From positions 312,001 through 376,000 of the forward strand of contig WPIO01000082.1 in the NCBI GenBank assembly GCA_009760855.2: a stretch of 64,000 nucleotides of DNA, given 5' to 3'. Below the pieces are notes generated by a model, which had not been told where the DNA came from, made no database searches, and saw nothing but the letters and a program-made list of their open reading frames with translations. How positions within the stretch are numbered: the first letter of the stretch is position 1; each line of letters begins with the position of its first letter. This document shows positions 1 to 11,293 of this stretch, piece by piece. The translations under genes and the position numbers were made by a program. The DNA is from Cristatella mucedo. Lineage: Eukaryota; Bryozoa; Phylactolaemata; Cristatellidae.

Positions 1-87
1 GCACAAAGCAGTAGCAGCACATCGAGCGGATGACCCGAGGCACGCCGGTACTGCCATTGGTTCTCGAGCGACGGGGATAGCACTCAC

Positions 88-3000
88 CTGGCGAAGCAGG
101 GCCGTACAGTAGCAGCAGCAAGCGCGCCTGATGAACCATTGGCAAATCGCGGAGCAAGCAGTTAAGCCAGAACGCTTTCTCCTCGGGCCGCTCAAGAACG
201 TCCAAGTAGACTCGCCTGTAGAAGAGCCGTATCAGATATTCGGACTGCCAGTGGAGACCTGTAACGGATGTGCTGGCTCAGGTGCTGAGAGTTTCAATGT
301 ACCCTGGCTTTGGTGGAAGGCACTCTACCCAAAAGAAAAGGCCAATAGCTGTCTGCACAGGTGGAGATCGATCGCTATAGTGGCCTGATTGCTCGAGAGG
401 TGCAAGGTGGAGCCGTTAGACTTTTGCTGCATGTTCGACTCTAGGCTTTTAGGCATCGGAGATTTTGTATTCGTGCTAGCTATGAGCGCTGAGCACTCAG
501 GCTCATACGTATGCCAACAGACGTGCACGAAGAGGTCAGCGAGCAGGCGAATGGCTCAGGCACATGTACATTATATGTAGGAGGATATAGATGCTTACTA
601 TACGTCAGCTTGTGCTTACAGTTAGTATGATGTCGACTATTCTTGAGTTTATTATTACCCTCGGCTAAAACAAACTGCCAGCTAACTTTTAGCCTGGCGG
701 CTTTGGCAATACCGAAAGACTGCACATTTAATAGTCAAGGAGAAGGCCGGAAAAACTTGATAACTAATAAAATAATTAATTTGTATGGCTCCCTAAGAGA
801 ACGTTACCTAGATTCACATCTAGCTTTAGCTTTTACAAAAATATTGTTGAATCACAGACGCACCATCCAAAAATGCTCATTAACGGGTGTCAGATTGGCT
901 CCTTACCTAGTGATCCTTGTGGTGATCTGGCTGATAGCTGTCAGCATGATAGACAAGATCAATACACCCGTCCATAAGGTGGCAGCATCCCTTCTGAACT
1001 CATATCCCTCAATAACATCAACACAGGACTCCTGTCAATCAATTCAGTGCACTACCTCAATGTCTACATTCAAGAATTGGTGAGCCGCGATGGTACGCTA
1101 GGTAAGGTGGTTGCTTTTTCACGATCTCGGTCCCGGGGTGTGGGTTCGAATCCTTCGGTGGGTGCTTATCTATCGCCGCTGCAATAAGTGGTGATAGCCG
1201 TAAAGCCTCTTCTGTCGTTATACAAAAGAGGCTGTTAAATCAGCTAGCATTTTATTAAGGAGGACACGAGTGACCGTATCTGAAATTCATCTCCCAGTCA
1301 AAGAAGACTACTAGTCCTCTAGACCCTATTCCCTCTGCCATACATCTAAGATGCATAGATCTGCTACTGCAATGCATAAATAACACAATAAATAGGTCCT
1401 TAGCATCAGATCATGTCCCTGCACCTTTCAAAAAGGCTGGTTTAGGCCCCTAATTAAGAAGGCAGTACTAGACTAAAAGAACTTGAGCTGCTTCTGCCAA
1501 GTCTCCCTTCTACGGTTCCTATCGGAGACACTTGTTGTGGCAAACCAGCTGAACTCCTATATTGAAACTTCAAACAGTGCCAGTAAGTTCCAGTCCGGTT
1601 TTATAGCTAATCACTCCATAGAGTCAGTCTACTTAGGGTGTATAACGACCTTCTCAGGATGAAGACTTAAGTCTCATTGTTTGTCCTACTTAATCTTTCG
1701 GCAGCGTTCGATACAATTGGTCACAAAGTCCTGCTTGAACGCCTCACATCTTGCACGGGCACCACTAGCACTGCACTGCAATTGTTCAGGTCCTATCTCA
1801 GTGGGAGGCTCGAGAGTATTGACATGAGCAGACACAGGTCGTCCGAGAAACCATTTACGTCCGGTATACATCAGGGCTCCGTGCTCGGTCTGCTTCTTTT
1901 CAGTGTATGATCTCCATTTTGCCGATGTGATCTCCAAGCACAATCTAAGCTTTCACTTCTATGCAGATGACACTCAGTTGTACCCTTGCTTTGATCCCTC
2001 CCAGCCATCGAGCATGTCGCATTCTCTACACACCCTTGCTCCATGTATTGATGACATCCGCCCATGAATGACATAACAACTTTCTTAATATGAATGATGG
2101 CAATACCGACTTACTAGATATGAGCAAATCAGGTGTGATTCAGACATTGGGGAACCCATTGGGAAACCTTCGGCCAGCATATTTGCTGTTGAGTCTGCAC
2201 GTAATCTAGGTGTCGTGTTCCAAAGTGACCTTTCATTAGACGACTACATCAGCTCCAAGGTCAAGTCTGCGTCCTTTCAGCTGCATAATATTGCTAAAAT
2301 TTGGGCTAGCTTAGACAGAAACATTACACAAAACTGGTAGATTATTTTGTGACATTCTTTCTCAACTTCTGTAACTCGCTGCTAGCTGGTATACAGGCCT
2401 GTGCAATCAGGCGCTTACATTTGATGCAAAACTCTGCACCTAGTCTTGTCTGCCGTGAGCGTTGCAGTCGCCACATCACACTACTTTTCGCAGACCTAAA
2501 CTGACTCGTAATCAAAAAGCATATTGACTTCAAGGTTCTTTTACTTACTTGTATGCCCCTTCCTTCTCTGGCTTGAGCCTACCTATAATAACTGCAACCC
2601 CATCAGGCCAAGAATCGTATAACCCACTGTTCTGACTCGAATCGTTTAGCTATAACTCGTACAAACCTCGAAACCTCTGGGAACCATGCCTTTAGTTCCT
2701 ATACTTCTACAGCCTGGAACTCACTCTCAATGCATGTCACAACTTCTCCTGACACGACAATATTTAAAAAATAAGCTTAAAACACACCTGTTTATTAAAG
2801 CATTTAGTCGATCTTCGTGATTTATTTTTCGTGTGCATATACTTGCTTACACTGTGCCTGCTGCTTGAGGACGTTACCACCAATCATTTGGAAGTGTTTT
2901 CTATACAACATATTTAAAGTGCCTAGAAAAAGATTTAGTTCTCTTATGGTGCTATACAAATATATTATCATTTTCATTTTCTATATAGGCGCGTCACATA

Positions 3001-6000
3001 TGCCGTGGGGCTCGAGCCCGTGACCTCAGCCAGCAAATCCATTAAACTTGACCTTGGTCGAGGTTAGCACCTTAACCAGTGCAAAAACCAGCATAAACTT
3101 GAATTTAATGAGTTAAATTTTAACATATTCGATCCCCATAGACTAAAAAGTTACTCAGGGCCAGATCAAACAGTTTGTAGGCTCCGGTCGACAACCAGAT
3201 GTGGTCGCTGGCTACTCTTCATTGCAACTACTCCATCAGGCTACGTATAGTACCACTCGCTTTTCTGACTCACATCGTTTAGCTGTAACAAAAATAAACC
3301 TCAAATTGTCTAGAGACCGTGCCTTAAGTTCTTATCCTCCCAAAGCCTGGAATTCAATCCAGACTGAGGTCACAACATATCCCCTGACTGGCTAAAAAAC
3401 GTACCTATTTGTCACAGCATTTAATGGGTCCTTGTAATTCGTCCTTTGTGTGCTTAGTGCTGAACTGTGCTTGCTAACGCCAACCATATTGTACATTTTA
3501 ATACTGTGCATGTCAACTCTACTATTGTTGACATTGTGCATGTTCCCACTAGTCATTTGATCGCAATTCCTTTACAGAATATGTTAAGTTCCTTGAAAGA
3601 GATTAATTTCTCTGAGAGTGAAATGGAAATGTAAAATTACTAATATTAATCGAACATAATTTAAGTTCTAAAAACAATAGTAATTATAATACTAAGGCAG
3701 TTGTATAATGCCCAAGGAATGTTAATATTTTTTTCTAGGCACCTTACATATGCTGTAAAGGAAGCATGTCAAAATGGTTAGTATAACATACGCACCGTTA
3801 GTACGAGTAAGCATGAAAAGGACAATTCAAGCTCCTCACAGCAAAGTGCAATGACGAAAAATGTTGGATTTAGCATCTATTCAAAAGTCGTCAAGTCAGA
3901 GGAGGTCGTGAAGCCAGTCGGGAGTGAGTTCCAAACTTTGGGAATGTATGAACTAAGGGCACGGTCCCCAAAGTATTTGAGATTGGCTCGAAGCGAGGCT
4001 AAATGAGTCGAGTAAACAAGGGGTTGGTACAAGGCCTGGCCTGATTGGGAAGCATTTTGGAGAGGTAGGCTTGCACGAGACAGTAAAGGGACCTAAAAGC
4101 GATTGAAAAAACCTTGACGTCGATACGCTGTTTGATGTTGGCCTAATGCAGGACGGTGAGAAGTAGTGTACTGTGGTAACTACGACTCCCAAGACAGACA
4201 AGCCTAGCTGCTAAGTGCTGTCTTAAATCGAAGCGACTTATTGCACGGGCCGGAATACCTGCAAGTAGCGAATTAAAGAAGTCAAGGTGGGATATTGCAA
4301 ATGCATGGACTAATTTGGATGTGGTATCCCTTCCTAAGAATGGCCGAATTATTTTTGCGATGTTATGTAGCTGAAAGTAGGCAGAATTGTCTGTGGAGCT
4401 GATGTCAAGCAAAATGTCCAGTCTAGCAAAAAGTCATTTTAGACACCCAGAGTTTTGCACAGACACTACTTGAGCTACGCTATCGATGCCCATTTTGAAG
4501 AATTTAGTTTCAAATTTCCGACTAGCACTGAGTTTACCCATAGCAGGTAAGTTGGTTTCATCGTCATTCAATTCGTTTTAGTAAACGACTAGTGAGCATA
4601 TGAATGTTGCATCCAGCCATGTCGACAGTATGCCCAGTCCCTGAATAGGCCTATAAAACCTGAGGGATGTAGTTAATTAAGCAGCTTCACATGATTCAGG
4701 ATAATAGCATTGAGCTGGCCTTCAAAAAATAAACTAGATAATAATTCATTGTCAAATTTGGGGCCACGCATAGGGGCTGGCTGGGAATATATATCGATTA
4801 GACACGCTTTTTTGTGCATCATCCATCTCTAACTCACGAGCTTTCAAAGCTTTTATAGTTCTGGCACGCCCGAGCTAGGTATTTTAAATTAAATTTTACT
4901 AATAACCCTATCAAAATATATGTGCAGGTCTCAGATTTCTTATTACTTGGAAAACCAGACCTTAGAGTTCACAAGCCACTTCTACCTAAGATGAGCTAAT
5001 GCACTTTTACAAATGACTTGAAGTAGGGTGCTGAGTAGAAGCGCAAAGCAGTAACAGCTAGGTATATCACAGCATGAGGCACTTCATTTTACCTGGCTCT
5101 CCAAAAGCTTTGCGTACAAGACGTAGGATTGAAACGTTCTGGTTAATGTGATCCACAACCCGATGACACTCCACTTCATGCCATCCAGCGATTAGTGCGT
5201 GCAGGAAAGTACCATACCACAGAAGGGATGAACACTTATTTGGTTCGCAGGCAGCATCGCGGCACAGGAAGTACTAAAAGAAAAATTAGTAAAAAGTGAT
5301 GGTAGTTAGTACCCAATGACAGCCGAAGAGCCACCGGTCAGCTGATTAGAAAAGTTACCTTCAATAAATAATCGTCACATAACTTTAGCCTATCCCTCGT
5401 CTGTAGTAAGCACGATGCCCTTTTCATGTATATGGCTGAAAGTTTAAAAACAAAAGATGCAACTGACCGTGAGATGAAATAATTCTTAACGTTTGTCTTA
5501 TAGGTTTTCATTGCGATCTGCAATGCACTTGCACTTTGTCTCTCGATGCTCAGAGAGTATGTGAAAACACGGACAGTGCGTTCCAAATGGCACAAGAGTA
5601 TACAAAATGCACTAAAAAGAAATAAAGCTAAGAATCTGCTGCCGGTAGAAATAAACGCAATACCAATAATTAAAAGTATAAAATAAACAATGCAGATCGC
5701 ATTAATGCAGCAGGTATTAAATGATGAAGCAAGGGACGTATAAGCAAGCTTCCGCCTGCAATAACAGACCTTAATAGATTCCCACTTACCTAGTTTCTGG
5801 AAATGAGGGACATACCACGTTTGTTCGTCAAGTGGTAGCTCGTCGTGCGGTGATATCCGAGGCAGAAACCGACGAAGCCCCTGAGGCGATTGCCTGTAGG
5901 CTTCGGTGTAGCTTCGAAGTTGCCTTGAAGTAATTGCAAGGATGCTAAGATCCACGACTGCAAAAGAGAAATGCCGGAAACAAGGCAGCATTAAGTGTAC

Positions 6001-6075
6001 ACGTTCAATTACAGCCCCACTACAACTACGATGATGCACGTGGTTCTACAAAAGCAGAAGCTCTGATATATAAAT

Positions 6076-6139
<64 letters not shown>

Positions 6140-9100
6140 ATCAGACACCATTGCCGGGTCAAAAGCCGTATGATTCCTGTTCCTAAACCGGTAGGCGCAG
6201 GTAGCCCCCTGGCCCCGGCAGGGCTCCTCCTGATAAGGTACAATAATTTGTTAAATATTTAAAATATAATTTCATCTCTATCTCTCTCTCTATATATGTA
6301 TATATGTGTGTGTGTGTGTGTGTGCACGCACGTGCGTGCCGAGAGAGAGAGAGAGAGAAAGAGGGACTTCATTGTATGTTACAAGCAGTGTATTTGCTGC
6401 TTAGCAAGTCTACACACAAGTAGCAACTGCCATTTCACTTTCCTATTGTGCAGAAAATTCAGGTCAAGAACTTCATGCAGTCTATAAATGTGCAAGGGTC
6501 AGGTTCCCTCTCACCCAATTAGCTCGGATCAAGACTACGCTTCTCTCAAACCGTTGAGGTTGAACTGACTAACCAATAACCTCAAAAACGCTTGACGATA
6601 CTCAGCCTGCATAAATAGCCAATGAACGTGTCGAATGCTACTTTCCAGGCCTCCTTATTTCACTGCTAGCGTTTTTGCAAGCAAACTGCTGCTCCATACT
6701 GCAAAATCTCCTTACATGCGTGCATGCAAGGAAGGTGCAATACTCCATTAGGATTTGTAAGCTGTCAAGGACAAACGCTTGCTTTACGACATAATCTTCG
6801 GCATGCTACATGCTAAGTAAGGGATCCTTGTGTCACTCTCGTTTTTTGCACGACAGCCATACATGTTCCCGTAGGTATCTGATTGCTGCAGATTTGCGGT
6901 AGCACTTTTACAAATAGTCCTATAGGTAGTACTACAAGCATGCTATTATTCGGCGCTTATCAGCTATTACACATGCGTCTACCGGATCGTCGCTAAGAAG
7001 TATGAGTTCCTGAAAATTCCTGTGTGGGCGAAGTTTGTATACGCATGTGCGAACCAGCATTAAACATGTCGCAATGCACATGCCCATTGTGTAGGTACAT
7101 ATGTATGTGCAGATTTACATATCATATGCATAAATAAATATAATTACATGAATATATATACATAAAAATATGTATATATGTATACAACCATGTTTTTATA
7201 GTGTATGAACATGCACAGACATATATAATGCACATATACCATAATAAATACACACACGTGCCGATACGTGCATAGGCTGTATATAAATGCAAGCACCAGT
7301 TTAAATTAAAAAGAGAACAATATTACAAGATGGAAGATTATAATCAAGATATAATGTTAATAATAAAGATACACAGCATTTCAAGGCAGTACCAACGGAT
7401 GCTAAATAATACATTTTTTGGTTCGTTCGAGTTTTTCTGTGGCTCAGAAAATATGTAATAGCTCAAAGATCCGTGCAGCTTGCTGTTGATGTGAACATAA
7501 TATCCAATGTATTCTTTGTAGATTTCATTCACCCAATTACTAGATTATCTACTACATCAAGAGTTTTTAGCTGCTCAGGTTATTGTGAATTAATCTCAAC
7601 TCAGAGTTTAACAGATTCTGGGATGCACACCAGCAATTTAAAAATCAATTGATTTCTCTTTTATTTTTCAATTGCAGCACGCTTGGTAAACGTATCAACA
7701 CTGAACACAGTAGCACACCCGGAATTTTACGGTCGGCAATCCACCTGACCCACCTATTCAACTCTATGAGCGACTGATCTCTGACAAGTTTGGAAAGCTG
7801 CTCCTGTCGTCATCATTGCAACACCCAACGTGACAATCTATTCTTGAAAAGTTAAGAGGGCCACGTTCGGAACTCCATTTGTCACATAGTTAAATGCGAG
7901 GCCAAGATGATATTAAATGCTAAGGCTAGTGACATCTAAAAAAATGACAGCTGGTTCCGAAACCTCATCTATGCGGTGGCAAACGACATTTAGCATTTTT
8001 ATAGCACAGCTTGTAGCTGGCAATATAGAATTGCCTGCTGCAGGACCCAATCATATCCATGACCAAGGATGTGAATTGTAGGGGTGGTTTGGTAGAGCAG
8101 TTAAGGTGCTCGCCCCGACCAAGGCCTGGTTGAGGTCGTGGGCTCGAGCCCCGAGGCATATGTGAAGCGCCTGAATAGAGATTAAGTTCTCTTGGGGCGC
8201 TATACAAATACAATTTATTTATTTATGACCATCGGGCCAAGACCGAGTAGCCATGGACAGAAGGACTCTCAAAACAATTGTAACAAGTCACAAGGCAAAG
8301 TCCTTAGATGCATATATGCAAATAGACCCGTAGCTCCGAAAATCCATGCAAGTCAGGGTGGTTGTCACACTGAAGAGTTCTATAGCACACACAGAGCGTA
8401 AGCCACTTTTGGTGTACAAATTACTTCATATCGTATAAAAAAAGAAGAAGCGAGATGCATAGCACAGTCACTAAGACAATCAATTGAGTAAGTAGCCAGA
8501 CGCAGCAGAATAGGACCGCTGGACAAGAATAACCCGATTCGTACAGAGTCGGCAGCTGGAGAAAAGTGTCGTCATTGCACAAGATTTGAGGTCGTTAGTT
8601 ACACTGTCTTGGATCCGCAGAGCAAAAGAATATGTAGCCAACAGTATTAATGTCAAAGAAAAGATAGACAGGTTTTCATGCATATCGCACTAGAGTGCAG
8701 ATAGTGACGAATGAAACTGATACAACAGTTTGGCTGTGCATGAAAGCAGGTTTCGCGAACTTTAATGATAGACTGGCCCTGGGCATAGATTGATCGTTGG
8801 AGCCTTATCACATACTTGTTCCCTGACCAGGTGGGCAACTGTTACTCTCCGAGCAAAGAGTTCAGTAATTACCCCAGTGGTATTATACACACTCATTCAT
8901 ATTGAGACATGGAATACGAACAGCTAAGTTTAACTGCAACATGCAGCATATGCATGTGCATATGCTGCCCGATTATGGGAAGCTACGAGTTTTGAAGCCG
9001 AGCACTGAAATTTCTTCAACTTGTGACCCTCGACAGTTTCAGATTGTCTTCCTCTCGCTTCACTGTGCATTGCCATCGGTTTGCATTAGAATTTTCGATG

Positions 9101-10127
9101 ACGCTGCATAAATAACATTGAGCTTACTTGGCCTAACAATACTTAAAAAAGACAAATACAGTACATGTAAAACAAAAAAGTAAAAGTAAAATGATTAAAT
9201 GATTAAACAGCCTCATTTGCATAGCTGCATAAACGCCTAAGAGGCCATCAATTCTGCTTTCAGTGTGGAATAAAGAATTACCTAATGAAGTACAGGAAAC
9301 TACATCCTGGATGATTAAGTGCCAGCCTCTTACCCATAAGCTAAGACCGGCTGCTAAGCAAGACCCTTACTAAGTGCAAATGTCAACTCAACAATCCGGT
9401 AGTGTGACTTTCCCATGCAATTAATTAAATTAGAACACATGCAGCTACCGATGCTAAATGCTGCTACCGGTGACGGGAGATGGGGCTCGCTAGCTTATCA
9501 TCCAAGTGTTCAGAACCAGACTGCCATATAGTCGGAAAACTCGCCGAGCTTCGGGCAAGTAGTTTAACACTGGGGCGGGGGACGGGTACGGCAGTCAGGT
9601 GTTTGGCCTCAGACGGTTGAAGTGGCCGATAACACCATCCAGGCGTCAGTTGAAAGAGCGGACTTGAATAATAATGTGATGCCAAAATTTAAATTCAGGA
9701 TCGCTAGCCCAACCGACCTATCCAGCTTCGTGCAAAAACCAAGGAACTCATCATTCATCGAGCTACGGCACTGAAACGAAAAACAGCTTGAAGCGAATTG
9801 ACTAAATTGATGAATTGGCAGGTCTAAGCCACAGCTCTCTTCGAACAAATTCAGTCACCAGTGTATGTTGGGGTCGGATAGCAAGAGGCCTGGCCGGCCC
9901 TCTTTCGAATAGTGATGGCAGTATGTACCTGAGAGGAAGGAGAAGACGTGATGTTTTATTTCCATTGGCAAGCTGTCGACGGTACATTTCTCTGCCAGTC
10001 GCGATGCTGAATGTCTGAATTGAAAGCTGGTCGGTTTCTCAGAGGCGTTAAACAGATGCAGCATTTTACGTTGTCTGAGCTTCTGTTCAATTCTGCTCGA
10101 TCGTCTAGTCCGCTGTGGTGATTTCAT
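88..10127 (-). CDS. FBXO47: FBXO47-like F-box protein (3' part lies outside the window)
   Basis: Exons read on the minus strand: 10127-9929, 5957-5790, 5435-5359, 5273-5093 and 258-88. All have GT-AG borders and matching phases (1, 1, 0, 1, 1). The first 265 codons are visible. Joining exons 1 and 2 creates an F-box: LPMEIKHHVFSFLS followed by VVDLSILAITSRQLRSY. Exon 3 carries KRASCLLQTRDRLK, exon 4 YGTFLHALIAGWHEVECHRV, and exon 5 AFWLNCLLRDLPMVHQARLL. These line up in order with vertebrate FBXO47 as I know it (YG.FL..L.AGW.E.ECHRV; PMV.QARLL). The start ATG follows an in-frame TAG upstream. FBXO47 is known as an SCF-type F-box protein needed for meiotic chromosome synapsis; that role is inferred here. 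Intron 4 (4.8 kb) holds LINE and SINE copies. The remaining C-terminal part lies beyond position 1. Confidence 0.93.
940..2985 (+). mobile_element. Degenerate L2/CR1-like LINE with a nested SINE
   Basis: A reverse transcriptase remnant. The pre-RT linker (STTSMSTFKNW) is at about 1040-1080. Thumb-upstream sequence follows at 1262-1500, then LNLSAAFDTIGHKVLLERLT at 1689-1748, GSVLGLLLF, and the catalytic YADD at 1960-1971, then the C-terminal CRERCSRHITLLFADLN-like part. The 3' tail (AGAAAAAGATTTAGTTCTCT...) is near 2925-2975. Stops and frameshifts are scattered. A family-1 SINE interrupts it at 1081-1256. Confidence 0.85.
1081..1256 (+). repeat. SINE family 1 (tRNA-derived), inserted in the LINE
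   Basis: A tRNA-like head with B box GGTTCGAATCC at 1143-1153 is followed by the family-1 body (TATCGCCGCTGCAATAAGTG, GGTGATAGCC) and the tail TACAAAAGAGGCTGTTAAATC. LINE coding homology continues on both sides, so the SINE is the younger element. Confidence 0.85.
2985..3090 (-). repeat. SINE family 2 fragment
   Basis: On the minus strand it shows the GGTCAAG...GGTCACGGGCTCGAGCCCC B-box region and the CATATGTGACGCGCC body. The distal tail is lost or merged with the adjacent LINE end. Confidence 0.6.
3170..3655 (+). mobile_element. LINE 3' end fragment
   Basis: The C-terminal LINE frame is recognisable (TTRFSDSHRLAVTKINLK, PPKAWNSIQTEVTT). The family 3' UTR follows and ends with the GTTCCTTGAAAGAGATTAATTTCTCTGAG hairpin tail. 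Confidence 0.75.
3690..4590 (-). mobile_element. LINE 3' half, minus strand, within FBXO47 intron 4
   Basis: The minus-strand frame keeps DDETNLP, SAYFQLHNIAKI, RDTTSKLVHAFAISHLDFFN and SLLAGIPARAI, the RT C-terminal region of the same LINE family, with several frameshifts. Its 3' tail faces 3690. It lies tail-to-tail with the fragment at 3170-3655. Confidence 0.8.
4590..5092. other. FBXO47 intron 4, left of exon 4
   Basis: AT-rich intronic sequence. I see no recognisable repeat or exon. Confidence 0.5.
5436..5789 (-). other. FBXO47 intron 2, stop-free and a multiple of three
   Basis: This 354-base intron has good borders (CTAG|GTAAGT and TTTCAG). It contains no stop codon in the reading frame of the flanking exons, so a retained form would insert 118 residues including a strongly hydrophobic stretch (FILLIIGIAFISTGSRFLAL). 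The spliced form is the one that matches FBXO47. Confidence 0.6.
6075..6362. repeat. Microsatellites (CA/TA/TG, then CT/TA/TG/GA)
   Basis: A CA-TA-TG block at 6075-6140 is self-complementary and could fold back. A mixed CT, TATG, GTGT, alternating CACGCACGTGCGTGC and GAGA block lies at 6275-6362. Between them is about 130 bases of GC-richer unknown sequence. Confidence 0.9.
6363..8077. other. FBXO47 intron 1, unassigned AT-rich sequence
   Basis: About 1.7 kb with TATA/CATA-rich stretches near 7100-7270. I see no exon, RNA gene or clear repeat. Confidence 0.4.
8078..8222 (+). repeat. SINE family 2, full copy
   Basis: The tRNA-like head (TGGTTTGGTAGAGCAGTTAA) has B box GTGGGCTCGAGCCCC. The tail AAGCGCCTGAATAGAGATTA...TTCTCTTGGGGCGCTATACA matches the LINE 3' hairpin and ends in ATTTATTTATTTA. 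Confidence 0.85.
8223..9928. other. FBXO47 intron 1, right part
   Basis: Unassigned sequence. A short patch at 9705-9769 mimics an exon but is out of phase with FBXO47 (see the rejected list). Confidence 0.4.
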
Positions 10128-10671
10128 TGACCTATCAATGCAAATAAGTGCGTGGTAACTTCGCTCAAGACCGCACTAAATATCTGGAAATGGTCAATTC
10201 ATCTACGTTCCTTAGAAAGGAGAGTTGATGAACAGGCGTATGTAGAAAGGTCGAACACGTGCCACTCCCACAGATGTCGGCGATGCAGGCAAGTAACATG
10301 CAAACTAAGACCTTCTCCATTAACAATTTAAGTGTCTATTAAACTGCGAAAACAGTAGAATGTGATTTACATACCCGTTCTGCAATGATGAGCAAAGGGG
10401 AAGGCAGAAAGTGTCTGATCTGTTCTCTCGCTGACGGTAGCGGCGCCGCAGCCTGGAGGCAGACGGCTCCAGGAAGAAGCGCGACTGGCTCGTTCGCTTA
10501 TTGGCGGGTTTCATTAAAAAACCGGAAGCTGTGTGAGTACCCCAACGTTCAGTTAATTTATACGAGTGGAACATAAAGTCTACCCCGAATTATTTCAAGA
10601 AGATTTGGATTGAAAGACAGACTGACGATTCTGTACCAAACGCATTATTTTACTGAACGCAGAGCGTGGAG
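10128..10671. promoter_or_regulatory. Probable divergent promoter between FBXO47 and a candidate plus-strand exon
   Basis: The 540 bases between the FBXO47 start codon and a plus-strand ATG include a GC-rich patch at about 10435-10510 with a CCAAT-type box (ATTGGCGGG). The surroundings are AT-richer. No TATA box is evident. The promoter role is inferred from position and composition. Confidence 0.4.
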
Positions 10672-10755
10672 ATGATGGACAGTGGGCGGGGGAGGGTGAT
10701 ATCTCCCATAGAGGTCAGATCGCCGTGCTCCAAGACTGGCCGAGTGACATACTAT
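10672..10755 (+). CDS. Candidate first coding exon, unknown product (perhaps a PX-domain start)
   Basis: Two adjacent ATGs open a 28-codon frame that ends at a good donor (TAT|GTAAGC, phase 0). The end of the frame, ISPIEVRSPCSKTGRVTYY, resembles the first strand of a PX lipid-binding domain, but the match is weak and I found no following exon with the RRYxxF motif. It lies head-to-head with FBXO47, with a GC-rich patch between them. It may be a chance frame. Confidence 0.25.
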
Positions 10756-11290
10756 GTAAGCGTCAGTGTCGGCCTCCACGAAGATTCCAGTCAATTATTA
10801 GTAGTGACACTTGATGCGACTCATGGTGTAAGAAGAATGTACATTCTTCCATCTCTGCAGGCCACAAAAGTAATAAAAAAGACCATGTGATTTCAGAATT
10901 AGCACTATTTCGGAGACCACTGTTAAGTTCAGCCTGTACACGTGTTAATTAGAGGATATGTCATTAGTCTTTGAAGAACCAAGTAGCACTAAGCCAGCCG
11001 CTTTGAGATTAAATGCGGTACAATGCATTCGTGTTTGGCCTTTACTCATTACCTCCGAAATAAAGGGAATTGCCAGATGAACAGATGCCAGATTCCTCAT
11101 CGCGGCTCTAAGCACTTTGTCACCCGGAAGTCTAGGGGCCAACGTCTATATCAACATAGAACAACTACAGCTGGACAAAAACTGCACTGCAATCGTCAAA
11201 CATCTTTTTTTTCCGAAGTATTCCCTACTACGCATCAAATGTTCAATTCTCAGTTTCGCTGTTGTCAGGGAAGCCATTTCGTTTTTTTCA
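10756..11290. other. Unassigned sequence between the candidate exon and the Tigger element
   Basis: Several short overlapping open frames on both strands, none with recognisable similarity. Confidence 0.3.
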
Positions 11291-11293
11291 CCA

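Noticed and set aside
5338-6039. Single 233-codon minus-strand gene
   Set aside because: The frame merges two FBXO47 exons with a stop-free intron and flanking intron sequence. Splice borders and homology support the exon model.
9705-9769. Minus-strand patch CRSSMNDEFLGFCTKLD as the second half of the F-box
   Set aside because: It has an acceptor-like edge and looks like the VCR end of an F-box. Only phase 0 is open while the F-box exon ends in phase 1, and the exon at 5957-5790 completes the F-box in phase.
9855-9928. Extension of the FBXO47 first exon past the donor at 9928
   Set aside because: The read-through sequence soon stops and lacks F-box character, while the AG|GTACAT donor joins in phase to the next exon.
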